A stretch of 64,000 nucleotides of DNA. Origin: Welwitschia mirabilis (taxonomy: Eukaryota > Gnetophyta > Gnetopsida > Welwitschiales). Positions 31,496 through 43,339 of the stretch are shown one piece after another. The DNA is taken from assembly GCA_051453625.1 (NCBI GenBank), contig JBOZIK010000001.1, forward strand, positions 184,875,778 to 184,939,777, read 5' to 3'. Both the position numbers and the translations under genes were made by a program. The notes beneath the pieces are model-generated. The model saw nothing but the letters and a program-made list of their open reading frames with translations, did not search any database and was not told the DNA's origin. Numbering within the stretch: the stretch's first letter is position 1; each line of letters starts with the position of its first letter.

Positions 31496-32284
31496 GTTTC
31501 ATATACAAAATGCCATATGGCATAAAGATGAAAGAAAAGGCTGAGGTAACAGAAATGAAGTTACAACATCAACTATATACCTATTCCTAAGAAGCAAAGA
31601 ATGGAAACAAAAAAACAAACAAAGGTATAAAAAAGGGATTACCATCAAAGGTAGAGATCTTTTCGATAGAAAGTTCTAAGAATAGACTAAGCTAGAACAT
31701 CAATAAAGGGAGCTTTAGCCATCCTGCAAAGGGTGCAGTAGCATATCCCATATTCTAAGGTATTACTTATAAATGAAAACATAAGCCTTAATACATCTTT
31801 ATGTGCATTTTTATGTAACAATTGATATTTCAATATAAAACTACAAAGCATTTTTAAGTATTATTTTGTGCATGTTTTATTATCTAAAAAAGTAATATTA
31901 TTTCTATTTGCTCCTATTTGTGTAGCTAAACATAATCAAGATAATTAACAGTACTCAGAAATAATTATTATCCAATATCTTATCTAATTTCTATCATATT
32001 TCACTACTTTTTTTATTTTCCCCTATTATAATACATGTATATAGTGACTTAGTAGTAATAAACCACCTTGAATAGTTTAACTAACTTCATCATGAGATTA
32101 TTGTAATGATGCATTTTAGACTAAATGGTTGAATCTTAAATAGTTCTTTAGTAAGCCTTTAATTATTTTTATTAATAGTGTAAGCTTATTTTAGGTTAAG
32201 TAGCATAGTTTTTGGCATTTTTTTATCATTATTTTATATTATTTTATGACATTTTGTACAATTAGTTCATCACATAAGCATCCA
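31294..32284 (+). repeat. Gypsy-1 5' LTR
   Basis: It aligns with 44540-45462 over most of its length; shared blocks include AACATAAGCCTTA, CTTAGTA(A)TAATAAACCA and TGATGCATTTT. The start (TGTTATGTTATG, 31294) is approximate because the partner start is lost in N. It ends ...AAGCATCCA. A (TA)n run at 31464-31493 is present only in this copy. I could not identify a convincing primer site after 32284. Confidence 0.75.
31464..31493. repeat. (TA)n microsatellite in the Gypsy-1 5' LTR
   Basis: About 15 TA units follow GTGTG. The 3' LTR has only GTATGTATATATTTTATTATT at the same place, so the tract expanded after insertion. Confidence 0.9.
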
Positions 32285-32649
32285 TTATTTTAATGCTAAG
32301 GAGGACACACTCTAAATTTAACTAGCAGAGATGATAAAAACTATGATTCAATAAGATGGTCAAGAAAAATGGTAGGATGAAAGAGGTAGGTATGTTAGAG
32401 ACCCATATAAATATGGTCTAAATAAATGAACTAGAAATGATGTTAAAATAGAAGTGGAAGAAAAAGATTTTATGGAGGATGTAGTCACCCTTGAAAAGAT
32501 GGTGAAGAAGAAAACTTTCCCAAATTGATGAATGAATTTAAGTAATGATTATATACCATTCTTACATTACCTCACTCGTAAGGAGAATCTTCTTAAATAG
32601 TTCAGATGCAAAGGTGTAAAAATAATGTTATAATACGATGCTCTTGAAA

Positions 32650-33510
32650 AAATGATGGAGATTCAAGACCGTTAAATCATGATACCCATTGGTAGAAGAT
32701 TTAAGTCCTATTAATCTTATAGCATTACAACAACTAGATAAAGTAAGAAATATAAATACTACATTGATGCCCACGTTTGAGGATAAAAAGTTAGAAGAAC
32801 CCCTTTTATATTTGAGCCTAATTAATACATTTTGTAAAGATAATTATCTTGACTTTGAATCTAACTTTCTAAGATATTTTTCTTTTTTCTTAAAAAGAGA
32901 CACTTAACTATGACATCATAGTAATCCTAATCATGCCTTTAGTTCATACAAAACTCTTAAAAATGATTTCCTAGCCAAATTTCAACCCATGAGAATGGTT
33001 GAAGATCTAAAGAAATAAACCTTAAACGTGAGACAAAGAAATAATGAAAGATTTGATGAATTCATGGACAGTTATAATATATTATTAGCTAAATGTCTTA
33101 GCTATGAAATCACATGTAAGGAATGAGTTAAAGCCTTACTTAGAGGACTATGAAGTCAACCTTTGAAAGAATTAAGCTTGTTATATAGAGAAAGCATAAA
33201 TACAAAGAATGTTCAAGAAGTCGAATAATCCATCACTTAGTTTTATAATATGAATCAAGGATGGGGATAAGAAAACAAAAAGAAGAAGAAGATAAATAAA
33301 GTATGTATCCAAGAGCAGATAGTAACGTATATAATTCAAAACATATCAGTCTTATGGATAAAGTAGATAAAAAAATGACAGTTAATGTGGTATAAAAGTT
33401 TGATCAGTTAGCAATACAACACTTTAAGAAGGAAGAAGGACCTACATGTGAATGTTGAGGGGAAGATAATCATTATGGAATAGAATACCTTGGATCCAAG
33501 AATTTTTTCA
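32650..33510 (+). pseudogene. Gypsy-1 Gag with degraded zinc knuckle
   Basis: LPTFEDKKLEEPLLYLSLIN or its frame neighbours (32760-32830) and FLRYFSFFLKRDT (32860-32905) resemble the Gag entry 'F.G...E.P..Y...F...C' and 'LRLFPFSLKG.A..W'. KNDFLAKFQPMRMVEDLK at about 32960-33010 and NERFDEFMDSYNILLAKC at about 33048-33100 are the 'F...F.P......L...L...RQ..NES..E...RF..L...CP' blocks (retrotrans_gag type). A zinc knuckle at 33448-33490 reads CEC, stop, GEDNH, x4, Tyr: the stop is at a Trp-like position and the last Cys is Tyr. Confidence 0.8.
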
Positions 33511-33800
33511 ATGGCTAGATATTAATACATTGGATTTCAATTCTAGAAATTAATCTCAAACTAGTAAGAAACCATATCCTTATCAAATTAGAAAAGGGGA
33601 AGGTAAAATAGAAAGATATTTACAATGGTATATTAATTTAAAAAGGCAAGAACAATATGATTACTATAGAAATTGAAGAAACTGAGAGTTAAAGTATATG
33701 AAAGAAAAATTAGAAATAATTTCAACCAGACTCTAGAGAAGTAACAAGTAAGGTGGTAACTACTAGATCTAGAAAACAGAAAGTGACATATGCATCATGG

Positions 33801-33982
33801 AGAAAGAACACCAATTTCAGCAACCCTCCAAATAATGAAGAGAAATAGACTAAAAAAAATAGTGGATGATGCCTCAGTGGATCTTTTACCTAGAAAGAAC
33901 ACCAATTTAAGCAACCCTCTAAATAATGAAGAGAAAGAGACTACAAAAAATAGTGGATGATGCCTCAGTAAATCTTTTACCT
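33801..33982. repeat. 91-bp tandem duplication in Gypsy-1 between gag and protease
   Basis: 33801-33891 and 33892-33982 are two adjacent 91-bp copies starting AGAAAGAACACCAATTT and ending CTTTTACCT, differing at only a few positions. Their similarity is much higher than that of the element's LTRs, so the duplication is recent relative to the insertion. Confidence 0.9.
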
Positions 33983-34229
33983 TTTCTAATGAGAAGTAAA
34001 CAAATAGAACATCTAAAACTTGAAAAGGATATAGAATATTTAATAAGAATTTTAGACGACACAAAAATATCATTACCTCTTTTAAAGTTATTAAAAGACG
34101 TGCCTATGTACTAAAAACAAATGAAAGGCATGTGTTCAAAATAGAAGAGTAAAAAAGAAAGCAAGAAAGGAAAATAAATTAAAATGATAAGGAAAGATCA
34201 AGTTTCTTGACATTCCATGTAAGTTCTTT

Positions 34230-34620
34230 AAAATAAACAACATGAAAAGTATAGTAACCTTAGAACACCTATGATAAATGTAAAAATTAATGGAAAACTC
34301 AAAGTAGAATCACTCATGAATCTAGGATCAGGAATAAATATGAAGAATTCGAAAAACCAGGACTAGCATCTTACAAAAAAAGTAAAAAAGAAAGTGTACT
34401 TAGTAGATGGCTTAGTGGTAATACCAAAAGAAGTTCTAAATAATATACCAATTAAACTCTAAGGTTTTATCTACTTGATAGATTCATTGGTGATGAATAT
34501 TCAAGGAGATACACATGTAGTAATTCTGGGGAAATCTTGAATGGCTACTATAGATGAAACTATTTATTCTAAGAGAGGAGTAATGGAAATTAGTTTAGGA
34601 GATCTTTAAAAAAAGATCAA
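34230..34620 (+). pseudogene. Gypsy-1 aspartic protease
   Basis: PMINVKINGKLKVESLMNLG then SGIN (about 34270-34335) matches 'P...V.[IV]......ALLDLGSS.N'. The catalytic Asp codon is AAT (Asn) at 34319-34321, a G to A change. VYLVDGLVVIPKEVLNNIPI (34395-34450), then DSLVMNIQGDTHVVILGK and MATIDETIYSKRGVMEISLG, follow the family's flap and 'ILGRPFLAT......V..G.L.L..G' blocks. The enzyme is inactive by the Asp loss alone. Confidence 0.82.
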
Positions 34621-34739
34621 ACTTTCTGATGTATTGGTTGTCAAAGAGATGGTACAGAACACAGAAGCAAGAACCAATGTAATTCTAACATAGAAATTTA
34701 GTTTCATGTTAAATAAGTAAAATAAGGAAAAATATGAGG

Positions 34740-35640
34740 AGGAATATTTGACAACTCAAGAGATAGAAAAATCTTTGCTTAAGGAAGGGCTAGACTATAT
34801 CAAAGTAGCTTCTAATAGACCTCTGATCATAAATAGGTATTTAACTCATTTTACGAAAAGAAAACTCAAAAGGATGTTGATTAAAAGAAATGAAGCATTT
34901 ATTTGTGATCATATAAATATTAAGGGAATAGAACCAAAAATATGCAACATAGAATTTATTTAGATACCTCTATTAAAGCGAGTAGAGAACCAAAAATAAG
35001 ATGTAACCCAAACATGTATAAGATAATTACATAAGATGTTTTCAAACTCTTAGATGTGGAATTCATTTATCGTATATCTGATTCAAAATGAATTAGTCTT
35101 ATTACAGTTGTATCAGAAAAAGAAAATAAATGAAGAGCATGTATAGACTTTTTAATGTTAAGTACTATAAATTATAAAGATCATTATCCTCTTCCATTTA
35201 TAGGTCAATTTTTAGAAAGAGTATCTAGATATCAATACTATAGCTTTCTAGATGGATACAGTGGCTATAAATGGGTTCCTGTAAGTTTAAAGGATTATGC
35301 CAAAATGAATTTCACTTATCATTGGGGTACTTATGCCTATAAGGTACTACCATTTAGCCTATGTAATGCTCCCGCTACTTTTTAAAGGTTAGTAAATAGA
35401 ATTTTTCAAGATATGATAGGAAGATTAGTTAAAGCATTTATATATGATTTCTTAACTGATTTTGAGGAGTTACTTGATAGATTGAGAAAATTTTTACAGA
35501 GATGTAATACTAGGCTTAGTTGATCAAAAAGTCATCTTATAGTGATAGAAGGCATAGTGTTAGAAAATAAGATATCTCAAAAAGGGGTTAAAACTAATGA
35601 ATAAAAAATTAAAGTTATAAAAGATATTTCACCCTAGACA
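34740..35640 (+). pseudogene. Gypsy-1 reverse transcriptase
   Basis: An open frame 35155-35385 reads LSTINYKDHYPLPFIGQFLE, then YQYYSFLDGYSGYKWVPVSL, TYHWGTYAYKVLPFSLCNAP and ATF, an almost perfect plant Gypsy RT ('T.KDHYPLPFIDQ.LE...G...Y.FLDGYSGY.Q......D..KT.F....GT.AYR.MPFGLCNAPATFQR'). The stop after ATF is TAA at the conserved Gln. The catalytic block near 35437-35465 reads FIYDFLTDF where the family has 'VY.DD', so one catalytic Asp is lost. Upstream, YRISDSK then RACIDF (35070-35150) are present in broken frames. Confidence 0.9.
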
Positions 35641-36240
35641 AACTAAAAAAATTAAGATCTTTCCTAAGACATGTTGGATATTATACAAGATTCATATCCA
35701 ATTTTACTAAAATTGCTAAAACTTTGAGTAACCTTTTATAAAAGTATGTAGCATATGACTGGACTGATGAATGTCAAAATGCTTATCAAACCTTGAAGAA
35801 AAAACTTTTATCAGAACTTATTTTATAAAGACCAAATTAGGCAAGACCATTTCACATTATTAGTAATGCATCTAGTCATGCTATGTGAGTGCTTTTAGGG
35901 AAACAAGATGAAGATAATAAATCTTATGCCATTGTCTATATTAGTAAGAGCTTTAAACCAACTCAACAAAATTACATAGTAATAAAAATAATAGTTGTTA
36001 GTAGTGGTGATGGCATTAGAAAATTTTAGACATTATATTTTGGGTTACAAAGTAAAAGTTCATAGGATCATAGTGATATTAGATTTTTGATGAACAACAA
36101 AGAAGAAAACTTAAGAATTATGAGATGGATACTATTAATAAAAGGGTTTGATTTAAAATTATTGATAGGAAAGGGATATAAAATGTGGTAGTAGGTCACC
36201 TCTTAAGGTTATAATTTTCAGATAAAGAATAGATAAATAT
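35640..36240 (+). pseudogene. Gypsy-1 RNase H
   Basis: Frames give LRSFLRHVGYYTRFISNFTK, IAKTLSNLL, then YDWTDECQNAYQTLKKKL: the RT thumb/RNase H connection 'LR.FLG...YYRRFI..FS.IA.PL..LL.K...F.W...C..AF..LK..L'. ARPFHIISNASSHAM corresponds to 'F.[LI].[CT]DASD.A.GAVL' with Asp replaced by Asn. YAIVYISKSFKPTQQNYIV matches 'H.I.YAS[RK].L...Q.NY...E'. It would degrade RNA in the hybrid. It is broken by frameshifts. Confidence 0.82.
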
Positions 36241-36389
36241 AAAGAATGAGTTTCTAGATGAACATCTTTTTTAGGTACTAACAAATCCATGGTATGCTGA
36301 TATAGCCAACTTTCTTGTAAGCAAATGATTACCATCTTTTAAGAATTATTATAAAATAAAAAGATTATTAAGAAAATCTAGAGATTATA

Positions 36390-37540
36390 ATTTGCATAAT
36401 AAGGTGTTATTTAGAAAATGCAAATGTCATGTTATTAAAAGATGTATAGAGGAAAACCTACAAGATGAAATCTTGAAGAAAGTTCATGAAGGAGAAGGAG
36501 AAGAACATTATGGTGCAAGAAGAATAGGAATAAAAATTCTCCCTATAGGATACTCCTGGCCCATCATATTTAATGATTCAAATGCTTATATCTAAAGTTG
36601 TGTTAAATGTCAAAGAGAAGGTACCTTTAGCCAAAAGTTAGAAATGCTACAATAATGGATTTAGGCAATCAAGACTTTTGATATTTAGGGAATAGATTTT
36701 ATTAAGCCCATTAATCCCTCATCCTTTGAAAAAAGATATTTTTGGTCTACATTAATTACTTTACTACATTAACTAAGGCTAAGATTGTGACTAATTATTC
36801 TTCCCAAACCATACTTAAATTTTTGCTTAGAAATATTCTCTATTAGTTTTAAGCTGCTAGAATCTCATATCTGATAGAGAAACTCATTTTAATAGTGAAG
36901 TCTTTAAGAAACTTTTGATCAAATTCAAAATTCACTACAAACTCTCTACTGCCTATCATCCTCGATCAAATGGCTAAGCTGAAGTAAATAATAGAGAATT
37001 AAATAGAATATTAATAAAAGTCATAAATAGTAGGAAAATAGATTAGGCTGATAAATTAAATGAAGCTCTATGGGCTTATAGGATAATTTGGAAACATACT
37101 ATAGGATTTACTTCATATGAATTATTATAAAAAAAAAGGGCTATTTCATCAATTGAATTCAGGATATAAACATTTAAATTAGCTAAATAATTAAAATATG
37201 ATTTAGATATAACTCAAAAAGAATGGATAGAAAACATGAATATTTTAGATGAAAATAGAAAAAAAGCTCTTCTACTTAAAGAACTTATACAATATAAAAC
37301 TAAAATATATCATGATAATAGAATTAGAAAAATAAATTTTAATGTAGAAGATTCTATATTACTTTATAACCCTAAGAAAATCCATTCAAAATAGAAATAT
37401 GAATAAAACTAGCTAGGAATCCATACCATAATAAAAATTCTAGGAAATAGATCCATAGAAATATATGATTCTAATGAAAAAGTAACCTATCAAATTGACA
37501 GGTAAAGAATAAGAATGTATTATGATTGTAAATAGATGCT
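36390..37540 (+). pseudogene. Gypsy-1 integrase
   Basis: The N-terminal zinc site is intact: HEGEGEEHYGARR (two His) and SCVKCQRE (two Cys) near 36485-36620. The DDE residues are all present: Asp in GIDFIKP (codon 36695-36697), Asp in LISDRETHFN (36873-36875), and Glu in the block read NG, stop, AEVNNRE (36981-36983). The stop is TAA at the conserved Gln of 'NGQAE'. NEALWAYRIIWKHTIGF near 37060-37110 matches 'EALWAYRT..KTPIG'. A stop replaces Trp in 'FD.WGIDF'. No chromodomain follows; the reading ends near 37535. Confidence 0.9.
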
Positions 37541-37594
37541 AAACTATTTAGGAAACCTTGATAGGATGGAAAGAATACTTCCATTCTACCTATA

Positions 37595-38442
37595 NNNNNN
37601 NNNNNNNNNNNNNNNNNNNNNNNNNNNNNNNNNNNNNNNNNNNNNNNNNNNNNNNNNNNNNNNNNNNNNNNNNNNNNNNNNNNNNNNNNNNNNNNNNNNN
37701 NNNNNNNNNNNNNNNNNNNNNNNNNNNNNNNNNNNNNNNNNNNNNNNNNNNNNNNNNNNNNNNNNNNNNNNNNNNNNNNNNNNNNNNNNNNNNNNNNNNN
37801 NNNNNNNNNNNNNNNNNNNNNNNNNNNNNNNNNNNNNNNNNNNNNNNNNNNNNNNNNNNNNNNNNNNNNNNNNNNNNNNNNNNNNNNNNNNNNNNNNNNN
37901 NNNNNNNNNNNNNNNNNNNNNNNNNNNNNNNNNNNNNNNNNNNNNNNNNNNNNNNNNNNNNNNNNNNNNNNNNNNNNNNNNNNNNNNNNNNNNNNNNNNN
38001 NNNNNNNNNNNNNNNNNNNNNNNNNNNNNNNNNNNNNNNNNNNNNNNNNNNNNNNNNNNNNNNNNNNNNNNNNNNNNNNNNNNNNNNNNNNNNNNNNNNN
38101 NNNNNNNNNNNNNNNNNNNNNNNNNNNNNNNNNNNNNNNNNNNNNNNNNNNNNNNNNNNNNNNNNNNNNNNNNNNNNNNNNNNNNNNNNNNNNNNNNNNN
38201 NNNNNNNNNNNNNNNNNNNNNNNNNNNNNNNNNNNNNNNNNNNNNNNNNNNNNNNNNNNNNNNNNNNNNNNNNNNNNNNNNNNNNNNNNNNNNNNNNNNN
38301 NNNNNNNNNNNNNNNNNNNNNNNNNNNNNNNNNNNNNNNNNNNNNNNNNNNNNNNNNNNNNNNNNNNNNNNNNNNNNNNNNNNNNNNNNNNNNNNNNNNN
38401 NNNNNNNNNNNNNNNNNNNNNNNNNNNNNNNNNNNNNNNNNN
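37595..38442. other. Assembly gap (848 N)
   Basis: Directly after the Gypsy-1 integrase. A further ORF start could be hidden here. Confidence 0.95.
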
Positions 38443-39990
38443 ATATTTTCAATTCAATAGCATGCATAATTATTAAATTTTATTTGAACTAAGAAAAGGC
38501 TTTGAAGTTTTAAAATCATTTCACATTTTTTTAATAATTTAATAAATTTTTTAGTTTGAATTCCCTTTAATGGAATTGATATGCCCATAATAAAATAAAA
38601 ATAGTATAAGATAACTTTATTTGAAATAAAAATAAAAAATTTTATTAAGTAAAATAGTTTATTACATCCAGTTGTAGAAATAATAGCAAAAACATTTCTT
38701 AAATTACTAAGTAAATAAATTAATTAACTAAAGTAGCTAAATTCTTAAAGAGGCTAGAAAAATTGTTCTTCCTATGTGAATGCCTAGTCTTAGAAGACAA
38801 TCCCATGGAATTCTTACTTACGGCAAGTAGATGCATCTCACCTAGAGATTCAAATAGCATATTAATCTCCTCAAGGTGGACTCATTAAAAGTTTTAATAA
38901 GGCCTAGCATTTCATATTGTCTTCTCTATCTTTTCTTAATCACAACTCAATGTAGTAAGACTAAGGATAGGGTTTCTGCCTTAAAGCTGATTAACCATTT
39001 TCTCTAGCACTTGCATGTACCTAGCTAACTATCTTAAAAAACATCATAAGCTAAGTTCCCATGATTGAGTTGCTAATAATGTTCTTTAGTTCTCACCCTC
39101 AGATACTCATCCACCAAGTGATGAATCATGGAATTAGGACTCAAGAAAATGACATTGTTTCCAAAATGATTTTTGCAAGCCTCAATGATGAAGAAATCTA
39201 AGGTATCTAAGACCTTAATAGTCAATTTATAATCATAGTACAAGAACTGTTGTACCACATGTTTAAACCTAATAGAGATTTGACATGACTAGGGATCTAC
39301 ACTACTAATGAAAATGTCTATTATGTGAAACCAAATTGAACAAGTAATGTTTTATATTCTTAACACCAAAGGTAACAATAGGAGAGGAAAAAAGAGTGCA
39401 AGACATAATATTAACTGAGAAAAGATGAGAAGAATTACAAGACGATTAAGTGAAGAAATTCTAAATCTTAGATTAAGAATGATGGACAATTACCATTAAA
39501 GAATACAATTTATAACATAAGTCTTACTACCATGGTTAACAAGTGTGATTTGTATTAAGTTATCTAGTACACATGTATTTAATATTGCATTAAAGCATTA
39601 TGTAAAAGCAACATAACTATTTTGCCAATAGCTAAAATGTGTTAAGTGTTAGCATCAATATTAGAGTAAGATTGGGAATGAGGAATTCCAAATTGACTAA
39701 GTTTCAATCTAAAGTTAGAACTTTAGATTAATTTATGATTAGTTTAATTTTCTTAAGCGACATGCCATTATAGGGATCCATCAAACTCTGTCATGATAAA
39801 CTGCAATACTAAGTAATTACTGAAAAATCCTTGCAAATACTTTTGATTAAAAGAAGACTTTTTAGGCCATGTCTAATAAGGAATTTTCTTTTTATTTATT
39901 TTATTTTAAAAGAGAAAAAGAATTAAAATCTACTAATGTTTTTCCTCCAATAAAATATCATTATTAAATAAAAATTGAAAACAAAGATTT
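38443..39990. other. Gypsy-1 post-integrase region, first part
   Basis: AT-rich DNA with no recognised coding motif. A minus-strand open stretch of 61 codons at 39258-39073 has no family resemblance I can name and is probably chance. Confidence 0.4.
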
Positions 39991-39994
39991 CCTG

Positions 39995-40390
39995 GTTGAT
40001 CAACACTAGCTTAAAGTCAAATCTTTGAGTTAGATTTCATATCAAATCATTGTGATTAGAATTTGAAATTTTTTTTTGATTGACACCAACTCAAAGTCAA
40101 AATTTTGAGTTGGATCTCATGCTAACTCATTTATCTTCTTATGTTTTGAAAATGTGCAATCAAGTAAGAATGCATGATTAACTAATTCCAACTTGAAGTG
40201 GAAGCTTTGAGTTAAATTTTGAGTTCACCTAATTACTTATTCATCCTATAAGCAAAAGAAAAGATCACTTCATTAATTTACATTGACCCGAAGTTCGAAC
40301 TTTGAATCAAATTTTAAGCCAAGTCATTGACAGTAAGTTTAAGAAGTTAACTAATAATAGCTCAAAACTAAATTTCAAGTTAGCTTTGCC
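39995..40390. repeat. Diverged minisatellite in the Gypsy-1 3' region
   Basis: Five units start near 39997, 40078, 40176, 40275 and 40348, spaced about 75-100 bp. Each contains a short inverted repeat of the form AACTCAAAGTC...TTTGAGTT (clearest at 40089-40112). Units carry many differences. Tandem repeats in the region between pol and the 3' LTR are known for Tat/Ogre-type elements. Confidence 0.7.
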
Positions 40391-41339
40391 TTTTTTTGGA
40401 TGTCCTTCTAAAAGGGAGAGTCTTATTCTTAATGAACCCTCTTAAATTTCTACTATAACTTTATCATATGACTTCAATTTTTCATTATTAATTACTTCCA
40501 TAATAATGGTGGTTAAAATTTGAATAAATTCATCAATAACACTTGAGTTCTCAATGACCAACTTTGAACTCTTTTAACTAGCTCCATAACGGATTCAATG
40601 ACCCTCTTCGAGAACTCAAGAGTTCTCGATGATCCTCATTAAACTTGATGTTTGGAGAGCTACCATCAATTAAATATGCATTTCTATTCTTCTAGAATTT
40701 CACTTAAATTTGTTCTTAATGATACCATTACAATGTTAGTTCTGCATCGTTTTAACCATATCAGCATCTGTGACATCAGTTTCTAATAGATTTTCCTGAT
40801 TTACACCTTACAAACATGTAATTCAAATTTTTTCCAGCATTAGCAGATACAAAAAAATTCCAGTTTCATCTATTTTGTTTCTAGAAAAATTTCTTATTCA
40901 CTCCTCATACATGAAAATTTCATATAATAATAAGTACAACTTTTTCCCTATTTAAGTAGGAAATAGGTTAGTAATTTTTACTTTCGCCCTATATTTTACT
41001 TTATCATGCTTAAGTTCTTTCTTATATCTAAGCTCTTGAGAAATGGTGAAATATCTTTGAGCAAAAATCTCAAGTATTATTAATACTTTAATTTAAGCAT
41101 TTAAGAGCATGCCAAATTTGAAATGAGAGGAAAGTTGAATGAATTTAATAAATGTAATACTTTTAAATTTGTGAAAATGACATTTTACATTTCTAAGAAG
41201 GAAAGTTTTACTTAGTACATTATTTTTTGAAGATTGTTTATTATAAAAATTCCTTTTCTATATACATTTTTCCATATCTAACTTCAACGCTGGCAAAAAT
41301 TTGATAAAATGCAGGGCCATTTATTCATTAAGTTTCACA

Positions 41340-42000
41340 CAAGTTCTTTTGGACCCCTGCTTGATAGAATTCAAATAGAGGATAATCAAGTTAAGGTTGT
41401 ATGAATGGCTCACTTTGAATGATATATTGTACTTAAAATCTATATATGAGTTTTATGATAATTTAAAAATAAATGATGCTAAAAACATATTAGAAATAAC
41501 TATGAAAAATAAAAGAATAGTAATGACCAAGAAGATATTAGAGAAATGTTGCATCTGTCACCCAATAGAAAATCCATTAACAATACTAGTAGAAAGGAAA
41601 ACATGAATCTGAGTATGAGTTTGTTGGAAAGGGTGGTAGTACAGAGAAGAATGCTTGTGAATAAAGACATAGGACTAGAATTTTTTATTATTTCAAGAAT
41701 TTTAGCCAATAATTTGATACCTATTCTTCACAAATAAAAAGGTATTACATTATTCAACCTGTGTATGATAGCAGTAGTGAAGGATAAAATAACTCATACA
41801 AATGTAAATATTGTAGAAGGAATCTTTTTGGGATTGGTAAGGCATAGTACAAAATTAAATAAGGTTGGAATAAGAGCTTTAGATATAGAAGGCCTAGGAT
41901 TTCTCTTTTTAATATCCTAAATATTAAGTAAAAACAAAGTTCCATTCTAACAAAATAAGACTTGTGTTTAATTAGCTATTTAGAGTTTATTTAGAGTTAA
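41340..42000 (+). pseudogene. Gypsy-1 3' ORF: plant transposon-associated 'VREFYANL'-type domain
   Basis: The open frame 41397-41606 includes SIYEFYDNLKINDAKNIL and KNKRIVMTKKIL, matching 'VREFYANL...D....V.GK.I..T...I' of the plant transposon-associated domain. After a frameshift, 41569-41945 continues with SLLERVVVQRRMLVN and FFIISRILANNLIPILHK, then LFNLCMIAVVKDKIT and NIVEGIFLGLVRH. This is the domain's second half ('...II..IL.P......V...D...M......K.INL...I...M'). The order and spacing agree with the equivalents in Copia-1 (14480-14990) and Copia-2 (51820-52260). The function is unknown. Confidence 0.65.
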
Positions 42001-42199
42001 CAAATTAAGTCTTCTAAGAATTCCAAGATACAAGAATGCTTAGATAGAGCTAAGAGAATTCTCTTTTATCCCTTAAAGTTTACTTTTGTTGTTGTCCTCC
42101 TTAAGTGTATTCTAGGAACCAATCCAATTCACATTTGAAGAACTCTTATCTTCCCATATGCTTTAGTCTAGTTAATTCGCTAAAGCACTAGAGGAAGAT

Positions 42200-43330
42200 A
42201 GGATGGATAACATTTATAATGATTTAAACTTAGTTAAAGATGAAATTCAAACTTTTCTAGGCAGAAAGGAGGACATTTCAGCATTACAGAACCAAGTTGG
42301 TGATCTAAAAATTGAAAATAAATTCTTAAATCAGAGGTTAGAGTAAGAAAATAAAAATAATAAAAAGCTACACTGGGAAACTACTAATAAAAAAAGAAAA
42401 TATTAAGCTCTTTAAATCCTTTAAAGATGTGAGGAGAAAATTAAAGAAAGCTTATGAATGTATTGCTGAGCAGGAGATGCCTATTGAGGATAGTGGAGAA
42501 TTAGAAAATCTTCCAAGGGAGAGGCTAGACATGTTAGTTACCTTATTGTAGAATTTAGCTTTGAGTGAGAAGTATGATGCTAAATACATAAAGCATAACA
42601 AAAATTTATTACATTTATGCATAATGAAAGATCTCTATCCTAAACAAGGAATATTCAAATAAAATCTATGTAAACCTATAGGGGCCAAACAAAAAATCTA
42701 TGAAGATTCATGCAGAGGTCTAAGAATATAAAAATAAATGGCTTAAGGCCAAGAATTCTTTGGGATACTATTAGTCCCTTTTGGAAGCAAATAAGAGAGT
42801 CATAGATTAGATAATGAAAGAAAATAAGGCTCTAAAGAATCAAATGGAAGAGGCAAGCTCTTCTAATTAGCTTCCACAAGATTCCTCAACAAATATCCTT
42901 AAAAATAAAGGAGGAAATTAGAAGAGTAGTAAGTTCAATCCAAGGTACTTCCTTAACTTCTTTAACTTTGATTAGTCAGATGGAAAATAGAATAAAGTTA
43001 AGTATTATTAATACTCTAAAAGAATCTCATGTAGAATTAAAGAAGTACGTTAGAATAATAATCCCTCAGTATATCCAACTTATTATTCAAATTTGAAAAG
43101 AAAAATATGAGATTACTCTATCAGATTTGTATTATGGAAGTGAAGCTGAGTAAACGAATTAGGTTTGGGCATGAAGCATTAGTCGTGCTATGTTACCTTG
43201 ACTACTACCCCTAGAAGTTATGTGACTTCATTAATAGATTCAAAGAACATTTGGAAAGTATTATTCAGAAAAATTCTTGGGGATGGTCAAAGTTGATCTA
43301 AATTTTTAATAATTATAAAAGAGATATTAA
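42200..43330 (+). pseudogene. Gypsy-1 3' ORF: coiled-coil segment
   Basis: MDNIYNDLNLVKDEIQTFLG is followed by ISALQNQVGDLKIENKFLNQ and RLE (42202-42350). Hydrophobic residues recur every three to four positions, with Glu/Lys/Asn/Gln between, as in a coiled coil. Further helical, charged sequence (KKAYECIAEQEMPIEDSGEL, LALSEKYDAKYIKHNKN) continues to about 42640, then becomes stop-rich up to the 534-N gap. It probably belongs to the same 3' ORF as the preceding domain. Partner and role are unknown. Confidence 0.55.
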
Positions 43331-43339
43331 ATCATTAAG

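Noticed and set aside
33795-34073. 92-codon minus-strand open frame opposite Gypsy-1
   Set aside because: Antisense of the duplicated gag-protease linker. Phe/Leu/Ser-rich with no motif.
37536-38492. Open frames of about 300 codons on both strands across 37536-38492
   Set aside because: They consist almost wholly of N and carry no information.
40000-40390. CRISPR-like array (repeats with regular spacing)
   Set aside because: Units are diverged, spacing is irregular, and the context is a plant retrotransposon. It is a minisatellite.
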